Source: SAT2750 sp964476375 (GTDB lineage Bacteria > Planctomycetota > Planctomycetia > Pirellulales > Pirellulaceae). Taken from it: a DNA stretch of 45,590 bases. The notes beneath the pieces are model-generated. The model was not told the DNA's origin. It saw nothing but the letters and a program-made list of their open reading frames with translations, and ran no database searches. Within the stretch, counting starts at the first letter, position 1, and every line of letters starts with the position of its first letter. Below are positions 32,402-41,060 of the stretch, piece by piece. Both the position numbers and the translations under genes were made by a program. Where the stretch lies: contig CAYYZW010000162.1 in the NCBI GenBank assembly GCA_964476375.1, positions 1 through 45,590 on the forward strand. Direction: 5' to 3'.

Positions 32402-33238
32402 ATGAGCAGATTCCCCACCAGTCGCCGCACTTTCCTGGCCAGTTCACTGGCAGCCTCCGCCGCGATTGCCTCCGGCAGCACCCTTCACACCCTGGCCTTC
32501 GCCGCCCCGGCAAAGAAAAAATGGGAAGTCCTGTTTAACGGCAAGACACTCGACGGCTGGCACAAGAACCCGGAACGCATCGGCCATGGCACCGGAGGGC
32601 AGTGGCAGGTGGAGGAGGGAACCATCACCGGACAGCAGGATCCTCCTGGCTCCGGGAACGGCGGCATCCTGCTCACCGACAAGAAGTTCCAGGACTTTGA
32701 GCTGAAAATCGACATGAAACCCGACTGGGGGGTCTGCTCCGGCCTGTTCCTTCGGGGGAACGATGTCGGGCAGTGTTTCCAGATGATGGTCGACTATCAC
32801 GACGCCGGAAACGTGGGACACATTTATGGCGAGGGGACCACGGGCTTTAACACCCGCACCTTCGATATCAACGGTACCTACGATGACGACAAGAATCTGG
32901 TCGGCATCACCACGGCCAAGCACATGACAGCAAAAGACGTCGGGATGATCCACAGCTGTACCCCGGATGCCTGGGTCAAGGCCTGGAAGGTGAATGACTG
33001 GAATACCGCCCGGGTCAAGGTTGAGGGCAAGTTTCCCTACATCACGACCTGGATCAATGGCCTCAAGGTCAGTGAATTCGACGGTGCCAGTGCCACCACC
33101 GACCGCTATGACAAGGAAGGCATCCACGCCAAGCTCGGTGATGCCGGCAGTATTGCCGTCCAGGTCCATGGAGGCACGGGATGGCCCAACGGTGCCAAGT
33201 GCCGCTGGAAAAACATCCTCATTCGCTCTCTCTCCTAG
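32402..33238 (+). CDS. Tat-exported DUF1080 (3-keto-disaccharide hydrolase-like) protein
   Basis: A 278-residue protein. The twin-arginine signal is SRRTFLASSLAASAAIASG. The DUF1080 jelly-roll lies at about 38-277: WEVLFNGKTLDGWHKN, GQWQVEEGTITGQQ, GGILLTDKKFQDFELKIDMKP. DUF1080 proteins are now linked to 3-keto-disaccharide hydrolysis and are frequent in planctomycete glycan loci; the sugar here is not known. AAGGA precedes the ATG. It is divergent from sulfatase 2 (198 bases) and leads a three-gene operon. Confidence 0.93.
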   Translation: MSRFPTSRRTFLASSLAASAAIASGSTLHTLAFAAPAKKKWEVLFNGKTLDGWHKNPERIGHGTGGQWQVEEGTITGQQDPPGSGNGGILLTDKKFQDFELKIDMKPDWGVCSGLFLRGNDVGQCFQMMVDYHDAGNVGHIYGEGTTGFNTRTFDINGTYDDDKNLVGITTAKHMTAKDVGMIHSCTPDAWVKAWKVNDWNTARVKVEGKFPYITTWINGLKVSEFDGASATTDRYDKEGIHAKLGDAGSIAVQVHGGTGWPNGAKCRWKNILIRSLS

Positions 33239-33259
33239 CCCCAAGGAAAGGATTTCCTG

Positions 33260-34492
33260 ATGACAAGACGTACCTGGTTAACCGGACTTTCTCTCTTCCT
33301 GCTTGCACCGATGATTTCAGCCACGGCTGCCGAAAACTGGCACCAGTGGCGGGGGCCAGGGAGCAACGGGCACACCACCGCCAGCGACGTGCCGGTCACA
33401 TGGACCGCCGACTCGGTGACCTGGAAAACGACGATCCCCGGTGTGGGCCAGTCGACCCCGGTAATGTGGGGCAACCGTATTTTCCTGACCTCGGCAAGCA
33501 GCTCCGGGAACCAGCGCCATGTTTTCTGCATCGATCGCACCAGCGGAAAGATCCTCTGGCAACAGAAGGCATGGGAGGGAGAGGCCGAGCCGACCCATTC
33601 GATGAACAACCGTGCCTCGGCCACCTGTGTCACCGACGGGGAACGGGTGATCGCTTTCTTTGGCCGTGGTGGAATTCACTGTTACGACCTGGACGGAAAG
33701 GTACTCTGGTCCGAGCAGCTGAGCACATTCCCCGGCCCCTGGGGCACGGCCGCCTCCCCCATCATTGTTGGCGACCTGGTTATCCAGAACTGTGATGCGG
33801 ACGAGACGGCTTTCATCACGGCGCTGGACAAAAAGTCCGGCAAGCAGGCCTGGAAGGTCCAGCGGCAGGCAATTCGTGGCTGGAGTTCCCCGATTGCCAT
33901 TAAGGCGCAGGGCCGGGATGAAGTGGTGCTCAACGGCCACAGTCGGGTCACCGCCTACAATCCGGCTACCGGGGACACGCTCTGGACACTCAAGACCAGC
34001 AATGGACGGGGAACCCCCACTGTCACGCCAACCGGCGAGTTCCTGGTCACGCTCTGTGGCCTGTCCGGGGACATGGTAGCCGTCCGACCGGGAGGAGAGG
34101 GGGAGGTCGGGGACTCGCGGGTTCTCTGGAAACCCCCCCGTACCGGCGGCCGGGATCTGCCATCGCCGATCGTGGCAGGCAAGTTCCTGCTGATCGCCCG
34201 ACTGCGACCCGGGCTGGTAACCTGTTACGACGTGACCAGTGGAACGGAAGTCTGGACCGAGCGAATGGAGGGAGGGTTTTCCTCCACCCCGATCGTCGCC
34301 GGCGGCCTGGTCTATGCTATCAACGAGAGCGGTATCACGTACGTGATCAAGCCAGGACCCAAGGCAGAAGTGGTTGCCACGAATTCCCTCGGCCAGTCCG
34401 ACGAGGAGATCTTCCGTGCCTCCCCGACCCCGTTCGATGGCCACCTCCTGATCCGCTCCAACCAGGTCCTCTACTGCATCTCGAACAAGTAG
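33260..34492 (+). CDS. Exported PQQ-like beta-propeller protein
   Basis: A 410-residue protein with a signal peptide (LTGLSLFLLAPMISATAA) and then WHQWRGPGSNGHT, the usual opening of planctomycete PQQ-like propellers. Blades carry phrases such as FCIDRTSGKILWQQ, YDLDGKVLWSEQ, LDKKSGKQAWKV and YNPATGDTLWTL. It is not obviously a PQQ-dependent dehydrogenase: no calcium/quinone-binding or heme motif is seen. It is more likely a ligand- or protein-binding propeller like BamB. It starts 21 bases after the DUF1080 stop with an AAGGAAAGGA site. Confidence 0.9.
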   Translation: MTRRTWLTGLSLFLLAPMISATAAENWHQWRGPGSNGHTTASDVPVTWTADSVTWKTTIPGVGQSTPVMWGNRIFLTSASSSGNQRHVFCIDRTSGKILWQQKAWEGEAEPTHSMNNRASATCVTDGERVIAFFGRGGIHCYDLDGKVLWSEQLSTFPGPWGTAASPIIVGDLVIQNCDADETAFITALDKKSGKQAWKVQRQAIRGWSSPIAIKAQGRDEVVLNGHSRVTAYNPATGDTLWTLKTSNGRGTPTVTPTGEFLVTLCGLSGDMVAVRPGGEGEVGDSRVLWKPPRTGGRDLPSPIVAGKFLLIARLRPGLVTCYDVTSGTEVWTERMEGGFSSTPIVAGGLVYAINESGITYVIKPGPKAEVVATNSLGQSDEEIFRASPTPFDGHLLIRSNQVLYCISNK

Positions 34493-34505
34493 GCTCGCCG
34501 GGGCG

Positions 34506-34955
34506 ATGAACAAGCCGACTCCCGAACCGATCGATCCAGCCGACCTGCGGGACCTGGCCCTGGCGGTCGTCACCGCGGACCGCTTTCCCATGCTGGCATC
34601 GATCGATGGTAACCAGCCACGACTGCGGCCCGTCTCCCCGGTTCGCACCGATGGCTTTGTCGTCTACGTGGCGAACCTGCGGCAGTACCACAAGACCGGG
34701 GAAATCGCTGCCAACCCGCGGGTGGAACTCTGTTACATGAACCCGGAGCACGACCAGGTGCGGATCACCGGGACTGCCGAGGTCGTCGACGAGAGGCCGC
34801 TTCTGGAGGAGATCTGGCAGGACAATCCGCTGCTGCGGCAGTACCTTGGATCGGTCGACAACCCGGACCTGATCGTTTACCGGATCGTGCCGTCGCGTGT
34901 ACGCTACATGCGGGAATGGGCACTGGAGTACTTCGATGTCCCCGGCTCGAGCTGA
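34506..34955 (+). CDS. Pyridoxamine 5'-phosphate oxidase-like flavin-binding protein
   Basis: A 149-residue split-barrel protein. Phrases typical of the fold: MLASIDGNQPRLRPVSPV, VYVANLRQYHKTGEIAANPRVELCYMNPE, DQVRITGTAEVV. The barrel binds FMN or a related cofactor as a dimer; this subfamily is not true PdxH. No signal peptide, so it is cytoplasmic. It follows the PQQ-like gene by 13 bases, so it is in the same operon, although the other two are exported. It is convergent with the TPR gene. Confidence 0.87.
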   Translation: MNKPTPEPIDPADLRDLALAVVTADRFPMLASIDGNQPRLRPVSPVRTDGFVVYVANLRQYHKTGEIAANPRVELCYMNPEHDQVRITGTAEVVDERPLLEEIWQDNPLLRQYLGSVDNPDLIVYRIVPSRVRYMREWALEYFDVPGSS

Positions 34956-34971
34956 AACTGGCCGCACCGGT

Positions 34972-35715
34972 TCACTTCTTCCCCTTCTGCTCGTGGTGGA
35001 TACGCGCCACCTCCCACATGTAACCATTGATCCGGGGATGGTTCATGAGTTTCTTGTCCGCCGCCAGTGCGATGTACTTGCGTGCCTCGCGTTTCTCCCC
35101 GACCGCTTCCAGGTAGAGCCCGAGATAGAGATGGGCATAGAAGAGCCGCCCGGTGAGCACGTCTCCCTGCGGATCATCCTCTTTCACATTGGCGAGCACC
35201 TCGGCAGGCGTTACCGTACCTCGGAACATCTCAAAAACCTTCATCATCGGGATCCGCCGGTCGTCCTTGATCGGCAGCATCACCTTGCGGGATTTCTCCA
35301 CGCCCTCGGTGGGGACCATGCAGAGGAACCGCCAGACGGAATTCTCCACGTCGTTGTCATGAAATGTCTGGTAAAGCTCAAACTGGGCGGCACCTCCCTT
35401 GAAGTCCCCCGCGTAGTAAAGAGCAATCCCCCGCTCCCACTGCCGGGACGCCGCTGCCGGCTGCCGCTTGACATAGGCGTCAAAATCCCGAACCGACTCG
35501 GCCATCCTGCCACGCTGGAAATTAAGCCGGCCGCGAATGTAATAGGGTGTCGCCTCATCCGGCGAGTCCTTGATCAGGCGGCTCAGGATCTGGTGCGCCT
35601 CGTCGAATTTTCGCTCGGCAGTCAACCGGCGCACGTCTTGAAGGAGCATCTCGGGATCCTCCGCCGCCAGCCTCGAGCCGGCGACCACGATCATAAACAG
35701 GAGCATGTATTTCAT
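34972..35715 (-). CDS. Exported TPR protein
   Basis: A 247-residue protein with a short signal peptide (MKYMLLFMIVVAGSRLAA). TPR-like helices follow: AERKFDEAHQILSRLIKDSP, PYYIRGRLNFQRGRMAESVRDFDAY, WERGIALYYAGDFKGGAAQFELY. The C-terminus (YLGLYLEAVGEKREARKYI) carries another repeat. An in-frame GTG two codons upstream (35721) has a better-spaced GGAG and may be the true start. It lies 58 bases after surE on the same strand, probably in the DegT-surE operon. The partner is unknown. Confidence 0.85.
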   Translation of the reverse strand: MKYMLLFMIVVAGSRLAAEDPEMLLQDVRRLTAERKFDEAHQILSRLIKDSPDEATPYYIRGRLNFQRGRMAESVRDFDAYVKRQPAAASRQWERGIALYYAGDFKGGAAQFELYQTFHDNDVENSVWRFLCMVPTEGVEKSRKVMLPIKDDRRIPMMKVFEMFRGTVTPAEVLANVKEDDPQGDVLTGRLFYAHLYLGLYLEAVGEKREARKYIALAADKKLMNHPRINGYMWEVARIHHEQKGKK

Positions 35716-35773
35716 GACCACAGGATAGGGCTCCACCAGGAATGCTGCAAGCAACTGGTCGCGGGACCACCGG

Positions 35774-36463
35774 CTAACCGATTTCCAACTGCGTGACCGT
35801 GGTGGTACCGGAAAAACAGGTTGCCACGTCTGAACCCGGGGCCGCCTGGCGCCGCTGATAATCACAACGATAATGGTATCCATCCGCCTGTTTCTCGTAA
35901 TGTACCGGGAGAGGATGATTATCCAGCGTGGCCGTCTGCCAGCACGCCGGATCCAACTGCAGGTGGCAGGATTCCGGAAAGTTGACATTCCAGTAGGTCC
36001 CCGGGCTGTGAGGCTTCTGCTGCAAGTCGGAGAAGATGCCGCTGGCAGCAGTGGCAGCAAGGGTCCAGTCCGGCAGATTGGAAGGTATGAAATACTGGGA
36101 CCAGGCAATCGCCGGACACCCCAGCAGCGCCGCTTCCCGGACAGCACCGACCGTCCCTGACATCCAGACATCGACGCCCAGGTTGGCTCCCAGGTTAATC
36201 CCCGCCAGGACCCAGTCGGCATCGGGGCAGATTTCCAGGAGTCCCGCCCGCGCACAGTCCGCCGGTGAACCGTCCACAGCGTATCGCTCCTCCCCCAGCG
36301 AATGCACCACCAGCGGCTGATCAACGGTCACCTGGTGGCTCGCCCCGGACACCGGCTGACTGGGGGCCACCACGACCACCTGGCCATGCTCCGAGGCAGC
36401 TTGAACAAGGGCCGCGATCCCTGGTGCGTCGATACCGTCGTCGTTGGTAACGAGGATTTTCAT
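35774..36463 (-). CDS. surE: 5'-Nucleotidase SurE
   Basis: A metal-dependent phosphatase acting on nucleoside monophosphates and short polyphosphates. The 229-residue product has every SurE metal/catalytic residue: Asp8 and Asp9 (TNDDG), Ser39 (QPVSGAS), Asn90 (AGINLGANLG). The end is less conserved. The ATG overlaps the stop of the aminotransferase (ATGA). SurE is a stationary-phase survival factor in E. coli; being coupled to a sugar aminotransferase is not its usual setting. Confidence 0.95.
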   Translation of the reverse strand: MKILVTNDDGIDAPGIAALVQAASEHGQVVVVAPSQPVSGASHQVTVDQPLVVHSLGEERYAVDGSPADCARAGLLEICPDADWVLAGINLGANLGVDVWMSGTVGAVREAALLGCPAIAWSQYFIPSNLPDWTLAATAASGIFSDLQQKPHSPGTYWNVNFPESCHLQLDPACWQTATLDNHPLPVHYEKQADGYHYRCDYQRRQAAPGSDVATCFSGTTTVTQLEIG

Positions 36464-37623
36464 GAGTGGGATTCCTGCTGGGCATAATGATTCATCACTC
36501 GCCGAATGGCCTCGGCCACCAGGCCCACGACCTGTTTCTCCTGGAGCAGGACGGGATGATGCAGGATCATCGTATTGTCCCCCGCCTGCTGACTGTGAGC
36601 CAGTCCTCCTTCCTGGCGGCATCGCCGCCCCTTGCGGCGGGCAAAACCACGGAATCCGGCATGCATCGCCACTCCCTCTGCCTGCAGCGCCGCCAGGATT
36701 ACCCCGCGATCAGGCGCGCCCGGGGACAGCTTCTGGTAGAGCCAGGCCAGCTTGTAGTAGCTGCCACGATCCCCGTTTCCCGGGGCAGCGGAAGGAGTCT
36801 TTACCGGAAGTAATCCGGCCGTGCCATCAAGCAGCTCGAGGAGATGATCCACCGACTCCTGGCGATGCTGATTCCGCTGTTCGAGTTTTTCCAACTGCGG
36901 CCCGAGCACACAGGCCTGCAGTTCGCTCAGGGCAAATGCATCATTCCCTCGCTCGGAAAATATCTTGACCCGCTGGTAGACATCCTCATGAGGCGTCAAG
37001 AGCGCCCCGCCACGTCCGGCCGAAAGCAACTTGCTGCCCCCGAAGCTCATGATACCGACATCCCCATGCTGACCGGCCGGTCTGCCGTCAATCATGGCGC
37101 CCGGACACTGGCAGGCATCCTCCACCAGCGGGATTCCGCGGGGCTGGACCAGCGAGAGCAGTTCTGCCATCGGTGCCAGGCCCCCGTGCAGGTGCGACAC
37201 GACCAGTGCCCGCGTCCGCGGCGTGATCGCCTGCTGAATCCCTGCCGGGTCGATTGTCCATCGGCCCGGCTCGATATCGACCACCACCGGCAGGGCACCA
37301 ACCGCTTCAATGCTGCGAAAATTCCCGGGGAAATCGTAACCCGCCAGGATCACTTCATCCCCTGGGCTGACCTGCAACCCCCGGAGTGCCAGCTCCACGG
37401 CAATGGTCCCGCTACAGCAGGGATACACATGGTGATTGCCATGCAGGGCCGAAAGGGTGGCGGAAAGCTGCTCCACGTGGGGGCCGTTGTACTGTCCCCA
37501 GCCGCCATCGGCTGCCAGTCCCGCCAGGGCCTCGCTCACCTGGTCATCCTGGAGGGGCCAGGATGGGGGACCGGCTGCCAAAAGTGGCTGGCCACCGTCG
37601 ATTGCAAGTGCTGTTAAATCCAT
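36460..37623 (-). CDS. DegT/DnrJ/EryC1/StrS-type aminotransferase
   Basis: A 387-residue PLP enzyme. The Schiff-base lysine is Lys198 in SFGGSKLLSAGRGG, and the PLP-contacting Asp169 lies in VEDACQCPG. The N-terminal part (PCCSGTIAVELALRG, AGYDFPGNFRSI) is typical. These enzymes transaminate keto-sugars of surface polysaccharides or keto-cyclitols; the substrate is unknown. The ATG ending at 37623 was chosen over a GTG 12 codons upstream. It is the first gene of the aminotransferase-surE-TPR operon. Confidence 0.92.
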   Translation of the reverse strand: MDLTALAIDGGQPLLAAGPPSWPLQDDQVSEALAGLAADGGWGQYNGPHVEQLSATLSALHGNHHVYPCCSGTIAVELALRGLQVSPGDEVILAGYDFPGNFRSIEAVGALPVVVDIEPGRWTIDPAGIQQAITPRTRALVVSHLHGGLAPMAELLSLVQPRGIPLVEDACQCPGAMIDGRPAGQHGDVGIMSFGGSKLLSAGRGGALLTPHEDVYQRVKIFSERGNDAFALSELQACVLGPQLEKLEQRNQHRQESVDHLLELLDGTAGLLPVKTPSAAPGNGDRGSYYKLAWLYQKLSPGAPDRGVILAALQAEGVAMHAGFRGFARRKGRRCRQEGGLAHSQQAGDNTMILHHPVLLQEKQVVGLVAEAIRRVMNHYAQQESHS

Positions 37624-37803
37624 CGTTCTGCCATACGTTCGCAGGGAAGTGGAGGCCACCGGATACAGGCCTTTTCATTCTACTGCCGATCGAAGCCGGC
37701 GGGGATCGCCCACGACCCAAACGACCTTGACTTCACGATTCCTGCCAGCTTACTGTTCCTCCCTGGCGTGCTGTCGGTGCTCCCTGATTCCCACGGAAAA
37801 GCC

Positions 37804-39699
37804 ATGTCCAAGTGGCACCTTCTGATCGTGCTGGCCCTGCTTTCACCGCTTGCCGGCTGTGTGACGGACGACTACCTGGTTCCTCGCTGGTCATCTGCCG
37901 AGGCCATGGCGGACCGTCTCCGACTGGTGACTTTCCCTCCCTCTCCGTCACGACGAACCAACCTGACGCTGGAACGCTATGACCTGGCAATCCCGCAGGG
38001 GGAATCACTCGAACACAAGTATGATTCCGAGGAGACACTGCAGCGTTTAATGCTTTCCCAGGCCGCGGATCCGGACATAGAGAAACTCTACGGGATTGCC
38101 GAGCTTGCCTACCTGGACGGGCAGCGGCAACAGGCCCTGGCAAGCCGGTCACTGGCCCTGGACCGCTTTGGCGTGGCTGTCGTGCATGTCTACTGGTATC
38201 TCTTCGACCCTCAATTCCAGCAACCCAGGAACCCCTACGACTCTCGCTTCCACAAGGCCTGTGATCTCTACAACAAGTCGCTCGAGGCGATGCTCCGCCT
38301 GATCCACCAGGACGGTCACCTTTCCCCCGGCACCGCGCGCTCCTTCACTGTCGGATCCCATCGATTCCGCATCGAGATCGTCACCAGGGGACGATGGACC
38401 GAGAAGCTTGAACGAATGGAGTTCGTTTCCGACTTCAACGTCCAGAGCCTCGCGCATCGTCACCGGTCCGAGGGCCTGGGAGTGCCGATGGTAGGATTCG
38501 AGGACAATTCCCAACGGCCTGGCCAGCTGGCAAAGATGTACTATCCACCCACGATGGCGCTTCCGGTGACTGCCTTCCTGCGCGTTCCCAGCCAGCCGGA
38601 CGGGCAGGGCAAGAGTGGGGAGAGGGTCACTCATTGCCAGCTGGAGCTCCACGATCCACTCCGGGATACACACACCCGTGTCGCGGGCAGCCCGGTCATG
38701 CTGGCAAGCGATATCAGCGTGCCACTTGCATTCCAGCTCGACAACCCGGCTTTCCGGGAACGGAACGAGGTGGCCACGCTGGGACTCTTTCGCCCGGGTG
38801 AAACCGAGACCGGTCTGTTCATGCTCGAACCCTATGATCCCGAAAAAATCCCGGTGATCATGGTTCATGGCCTCTTTTCCAGCCCCCTGACCTGGATGGA
38901 CATGTACAACGACCTTCGCAGCTTCCAGGATCTACGTGACCGCTACCAGTTCTGGTTTTACCTCTACCCGACCGGCCAGCCGTTCTGGGTCACCTCGGCC
39001 CAGCTTCGTGCCTCCCTGGCGGATGTCCACCAGGACCTGGATCCGAACGACCAGAACGAGAAACTCAACCAGATGGTCCTGATCGGCCACAGCATGGGAG
39101 GCCTGATCTCCCTGATGCAGACGCTTGATCCCGGGGATGACATCTGGAACCTCGTCACCCACCGGCCATTCAACCAGCTCCAGGGCTCTTCCGAGCTGCG
39201 GAACCAGCTTTCGAGCATCGTCTTCTTTTCTCCCAACCGGTCCATTCGGCGGGTGATCACGATGGCTACCCCGTTCCGGGGAAGCGAGTTTGCCAATGAC
39301 TACACCCGCTGGCTGGGACAGAAGATTATCGCGCTTCCAGCCCAGCTTATCGGTTCCGGGGAGCAACTGATTCGCGACAATCCTGGGTTTTTCCACGACA
39401 CCGAGCTGCTGACATCCACCACGAGCATCGATTCTCTTTCCATCGACTCTCCCATTTTCCCGGTCCTGGACCAGGCACGCCTGGCCCCCTGGGTTCAATA
39501 CCACAACATTGCTGGCCGGCTCCCAGGAGACAGCCTGGTAGGAAAATTTTCAGCCGGAAGTGACGGCCTGGTGAGCCAGAGAAGTGCCCGTTTTCACGCC
39601 GCCGAATCAGAGATCCTCGTCGATTCGGACCACCTCACCATTCACCGCAAACCGCGCACCATCCTGGAAGTGCGGCGGATCCTGCTGATGGAGAAGTGA
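37804..39699 (+). CDS. Large lipoprotein alpha/beta hydrolase
   Basis: A 631-residue protein. The signal ends in LAGC, so Cys19 is lipidated. Residues about 30-330 have no family I recognise, partly helical (EKLYGIAELAYLDGQRQQALAS). The alpha/beta hydrolase part begins at VIMVHGLFSSPLTW (about 351) and carries the nucleophile elbow GHSMGG with Ser430; DHLTIHR near the C-terminus has the likely catalytic His. Probably an outer membrane-attached lipase or esterase. The closest gene is convergent UVR. A weak stem-loop lies just after the stop at 39701-39716. Confidence 0.9.
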   Translation: MSKWHLLIVLALLSPLAGCVTDDYLVPRWSSAEAMADRLRLVTFPPSPSRRTNLTLERYDLAIPQGESLEHKYDSEETLQRLMLSQAADPDIEKLYGIAELAYLDGQRQQALASRSLALDRFGVAVVHVYWYLFDPQFQQPRNPYDSRFHKACDLYNKSLEAMLRLIHQDGHLSPGTARSFTVGSHRFRIEIVTRGRWTEKLERMEFVSDFNVQSLAHRHRSEGLGVPMVGFEDNSQRPGQLAKMYYPPTMALPVTAFLRVPSQPDGQGKSGERVTHCQLELHDPLRDTHTRVAGSPVMLASDISVPLAFQLDNPAFRERNEVATLGLFRPGETETGLFMLEPYDPEKIPVIMVHGLFSSPLTWMDMYNDLRSFQDLRDRYQFWFYLYPTGQPFWVTSAQLRASLADVHQDLDPNDQNEKLNQMVLIGHSMGGLISLMQTLDPGDDIWNLVTHRPFNQLQGSSELRNQLSSIVFFSPNRSIRRVITMATPFRGSEFANDYTRWLGQKIIALPAQLIGSGEQLIRDNPGFFHDTELLTSTTSIDSLSIDSPIFPVLDQARLAPWVQYHNIAGRLPGDSLVGKFSAGSDGLVSQRSARFHAAESEILVDSDHLTIHRKPRTILEVRRILLMEK

Positions 39700-39700
39700 C

Positions 39701-39716
39701 ACCCGTCCCGGCGGGT
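39701..39716. terminator. Possible short bidirectional stem-loop
   Basis: ACCCG and CGGGT form a 5-base-pair stem between two convergent genes, followed on the plus strand by TAATT. It is short and lacks a proper U-run, so termination is uncertain. Confidence 0.25.
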
Positions 39717-40453
39717 TAATTGGCCGATCGCTGGGAAAGCTGGTCCCGCAACTGAGCTGCCAGCTCATACTCTTCCTTGGCCACCGCCTCGGCAAGACGT
39801 TCCTGAAGGGTCTGGCCGACCCCGTACTCATCACGCATCGACTCGCGCATTTCGATCAACCGCATGACAAGTTCATCGTCCTCGAAGTACTCTGCAGCCT
39901 CGTGCTGCACAAAAAGATCCTGCATCTTGTCCAGCCCACGGTTAATCGCCTGGATCGCCTTTTCCGCCCCTTCCTCTTCCAGCCCGGCAAGTGCCTCGGC
40001 CTGAGTACGATGGAACATCACGAAGGGCCGGTACTGTTCATGGGAGATCGTCCAGTGCTCGTCCGGGGAGTGCGTATGGCAGAGATCCATCAGCCCCAGG
40101 GTATGGTTCGCATCCTGGACGGCACGACGATACTTGTTCAGCTTGATCCAGCTCACCCGCCGGTGGTAGAACTGGATGAACTCCCGGTCCACCTCGGCAC
40201 ACTGCTCGTCGTCCATCTGCCAGTCCTCGCCCTCCCGGAGCACCTCGCCGAGCAGAAAATCATAGTAGGTCTCGTGGCCAAGCGGCTGTGTCCCATCCGG
40301 CCGCCCGGTGGTCTCGAGCTGGAGGATTCCCATGTCCACACGTATCTGGATCAGCTGCCGTTCATTGTCCGCTTCGACCAGACGAACTCCCAGGCCATCG
40401 GGTTCATAGGGCCAGTCCCTGAGAATCTCGTCAAAGTGTTTTTCACTTGACAT
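39716..40453 (-). CDS. UVR-motif protein
   Basis: A 245-residue soluble protein. The last ~35 residues hold a UVR motif (LQERLAEAVAKEEYELAAQLRDQL) as in UvrB, UvrC, ClpC and McsA. The N-terminal ~190 residues do not look like nuclease or zinc-finger domains; they contain phrases such as RDWPYEPDGLGVRLVE, HETYYDFLLGEVL and RAVQDANHTLGLMDLC. The UVR motif suggests a partner interaction with UvrA/UvrC or a protease. ATG at 40453 is preceded by a TATAAT-containing promoter. It is downstream of arfB on the same strand. Confidence 0.8.
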   Translation of the reverse strand: MSSEKHFDEILRDWPYEPDGLGVRLVEADNERQLIQIRVDMGILQLETTGRPDGTQPLGHETYYDFLLGEVLREGEDWQMDDEQCAEVDREFIQFYHRRVSWIKLNKYRRAVQDANHTLGLMDLCHTHSPDEHWTISHEQYRPFVMFHRTQAEALAGLEEEGAEKAIQAINRGLDKMQDLFVQHEAAEYFEDDELVMRLIEMRESMRDEYGVGQTLQERLAEAVAKEEYELAAQLRDQLSQRSAN

Positions 40454-40512
40454 GCATCGCCTTTTCTTTCAACCCATCATCGCCGGGATCATCATTCCCA
40501 CTCGACGTTCGA

Positions 40513-40522
40513 ATTATAACAG
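40513..40522 (-). promoter_or_regulatory. CTGTTATAAT -10 element before the UVR gene
   Basis: On the minus strand CTGTTATAAT contains a perfect -10 box (40513-40518). The same ten bases occur at 41061-41070 upstream of the PQQ-like lipoprotein. No clear -35 box is seen. The predicted leader is about 50 bases. Confidence 0.4.
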
Positions 40523-40594
40523 TCCTGCCGGGGATTGTGTTCCGGGGACGGAAAGGAATTGAAGAATCCCGACCGCAGGACCGGTGGGAGCCGT

Positions 40595-41023
40595 TCACCC
40601 AAGGTCCTGGCCCCGGGGTGGCTTGCGACGGGATTTCTTCTGCGACTGGTGCTGCTTGTTTTTCTTCCGTCGACGCACCGAGGCCCGTGTCGGACGAGTG
40701 ACACGGCGTGCCCGGGGAGGACTGGCCACTTCCCTGACCAGGTCTCGCAGCTTTTCCAGGCAATCATCCACGTTGCGAGACTGATCCCGAAACCGCGAGC
40801 TGGTAAGCACCAGTTCCCCGTTCTTGTTAACCCGACGATGATAGACCGTGCGGATTCTCTGGCAGACAGCCTCCGGCATGGTCTGACTGGCAGCCACCGG
40901 CCAGCGCAGCATCACCTTGGTATTCACCTTGTTGACATTTTGTCCCCCGGGACCCGGGCTGCGGGAATAGCGAAATGTCAACTCCCGCAGGGGGATCGAA
41001 ATTTTTTCGGTAATGACAAGCAT
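40595..41023 (-). CDS. arfB: Alternative ribosome-rescue factor ArfB (YaeJ)
   Basis: A peptidyl-tRNA hydrolase that frees stalled ribosomes on non-stop mRNA. The 142-residue product has the catalytic GGQ (26-28) in SRSPGPGGQNVNKVNTKV and a very basic C-terminal tail (SVRRRKKNKQHQSQKKSRRK) that enters the mRNA channel. Start MLVITEKISI fits the family; the open frame reaches 19 codons further upstream. It is divergent from the PQQ-like lipoprotein and upstream of the UVR gene. Confidence 0.95.
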   Translation of the reverse strand: MLVITEKISIPLRELTFRYSRSPGPGGQNVNKVNTKVMLRWPVAASQTMPEAVCQRIRTVYHRRVNKNGELVLTSSRFRDQSRNVDDCLEKLRDLVREVASPPRARRVTRPTRASVRRRKKNKQHQSQKKSRRKPPRGQDLG

Positions 41024-41060
41024 TTCTCGGATCCCCGTTGCGTCGCGATTTTCCTGATGG

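Noticed and set aside
33260..34492. Annotation as PQQ-dependent alcohol dehydrogenase
   Set aside because: Only propeller phrases of the quinoprotein type are seen; the active-site Asp/Cys-Cys ring and cytochrome motif of true enzymes are not apparent.
33317..34648. 443-residue minus-strand frame opposite the PQQ-like gene
   Set aside because: Antisense shadow without domain or signal peptide.
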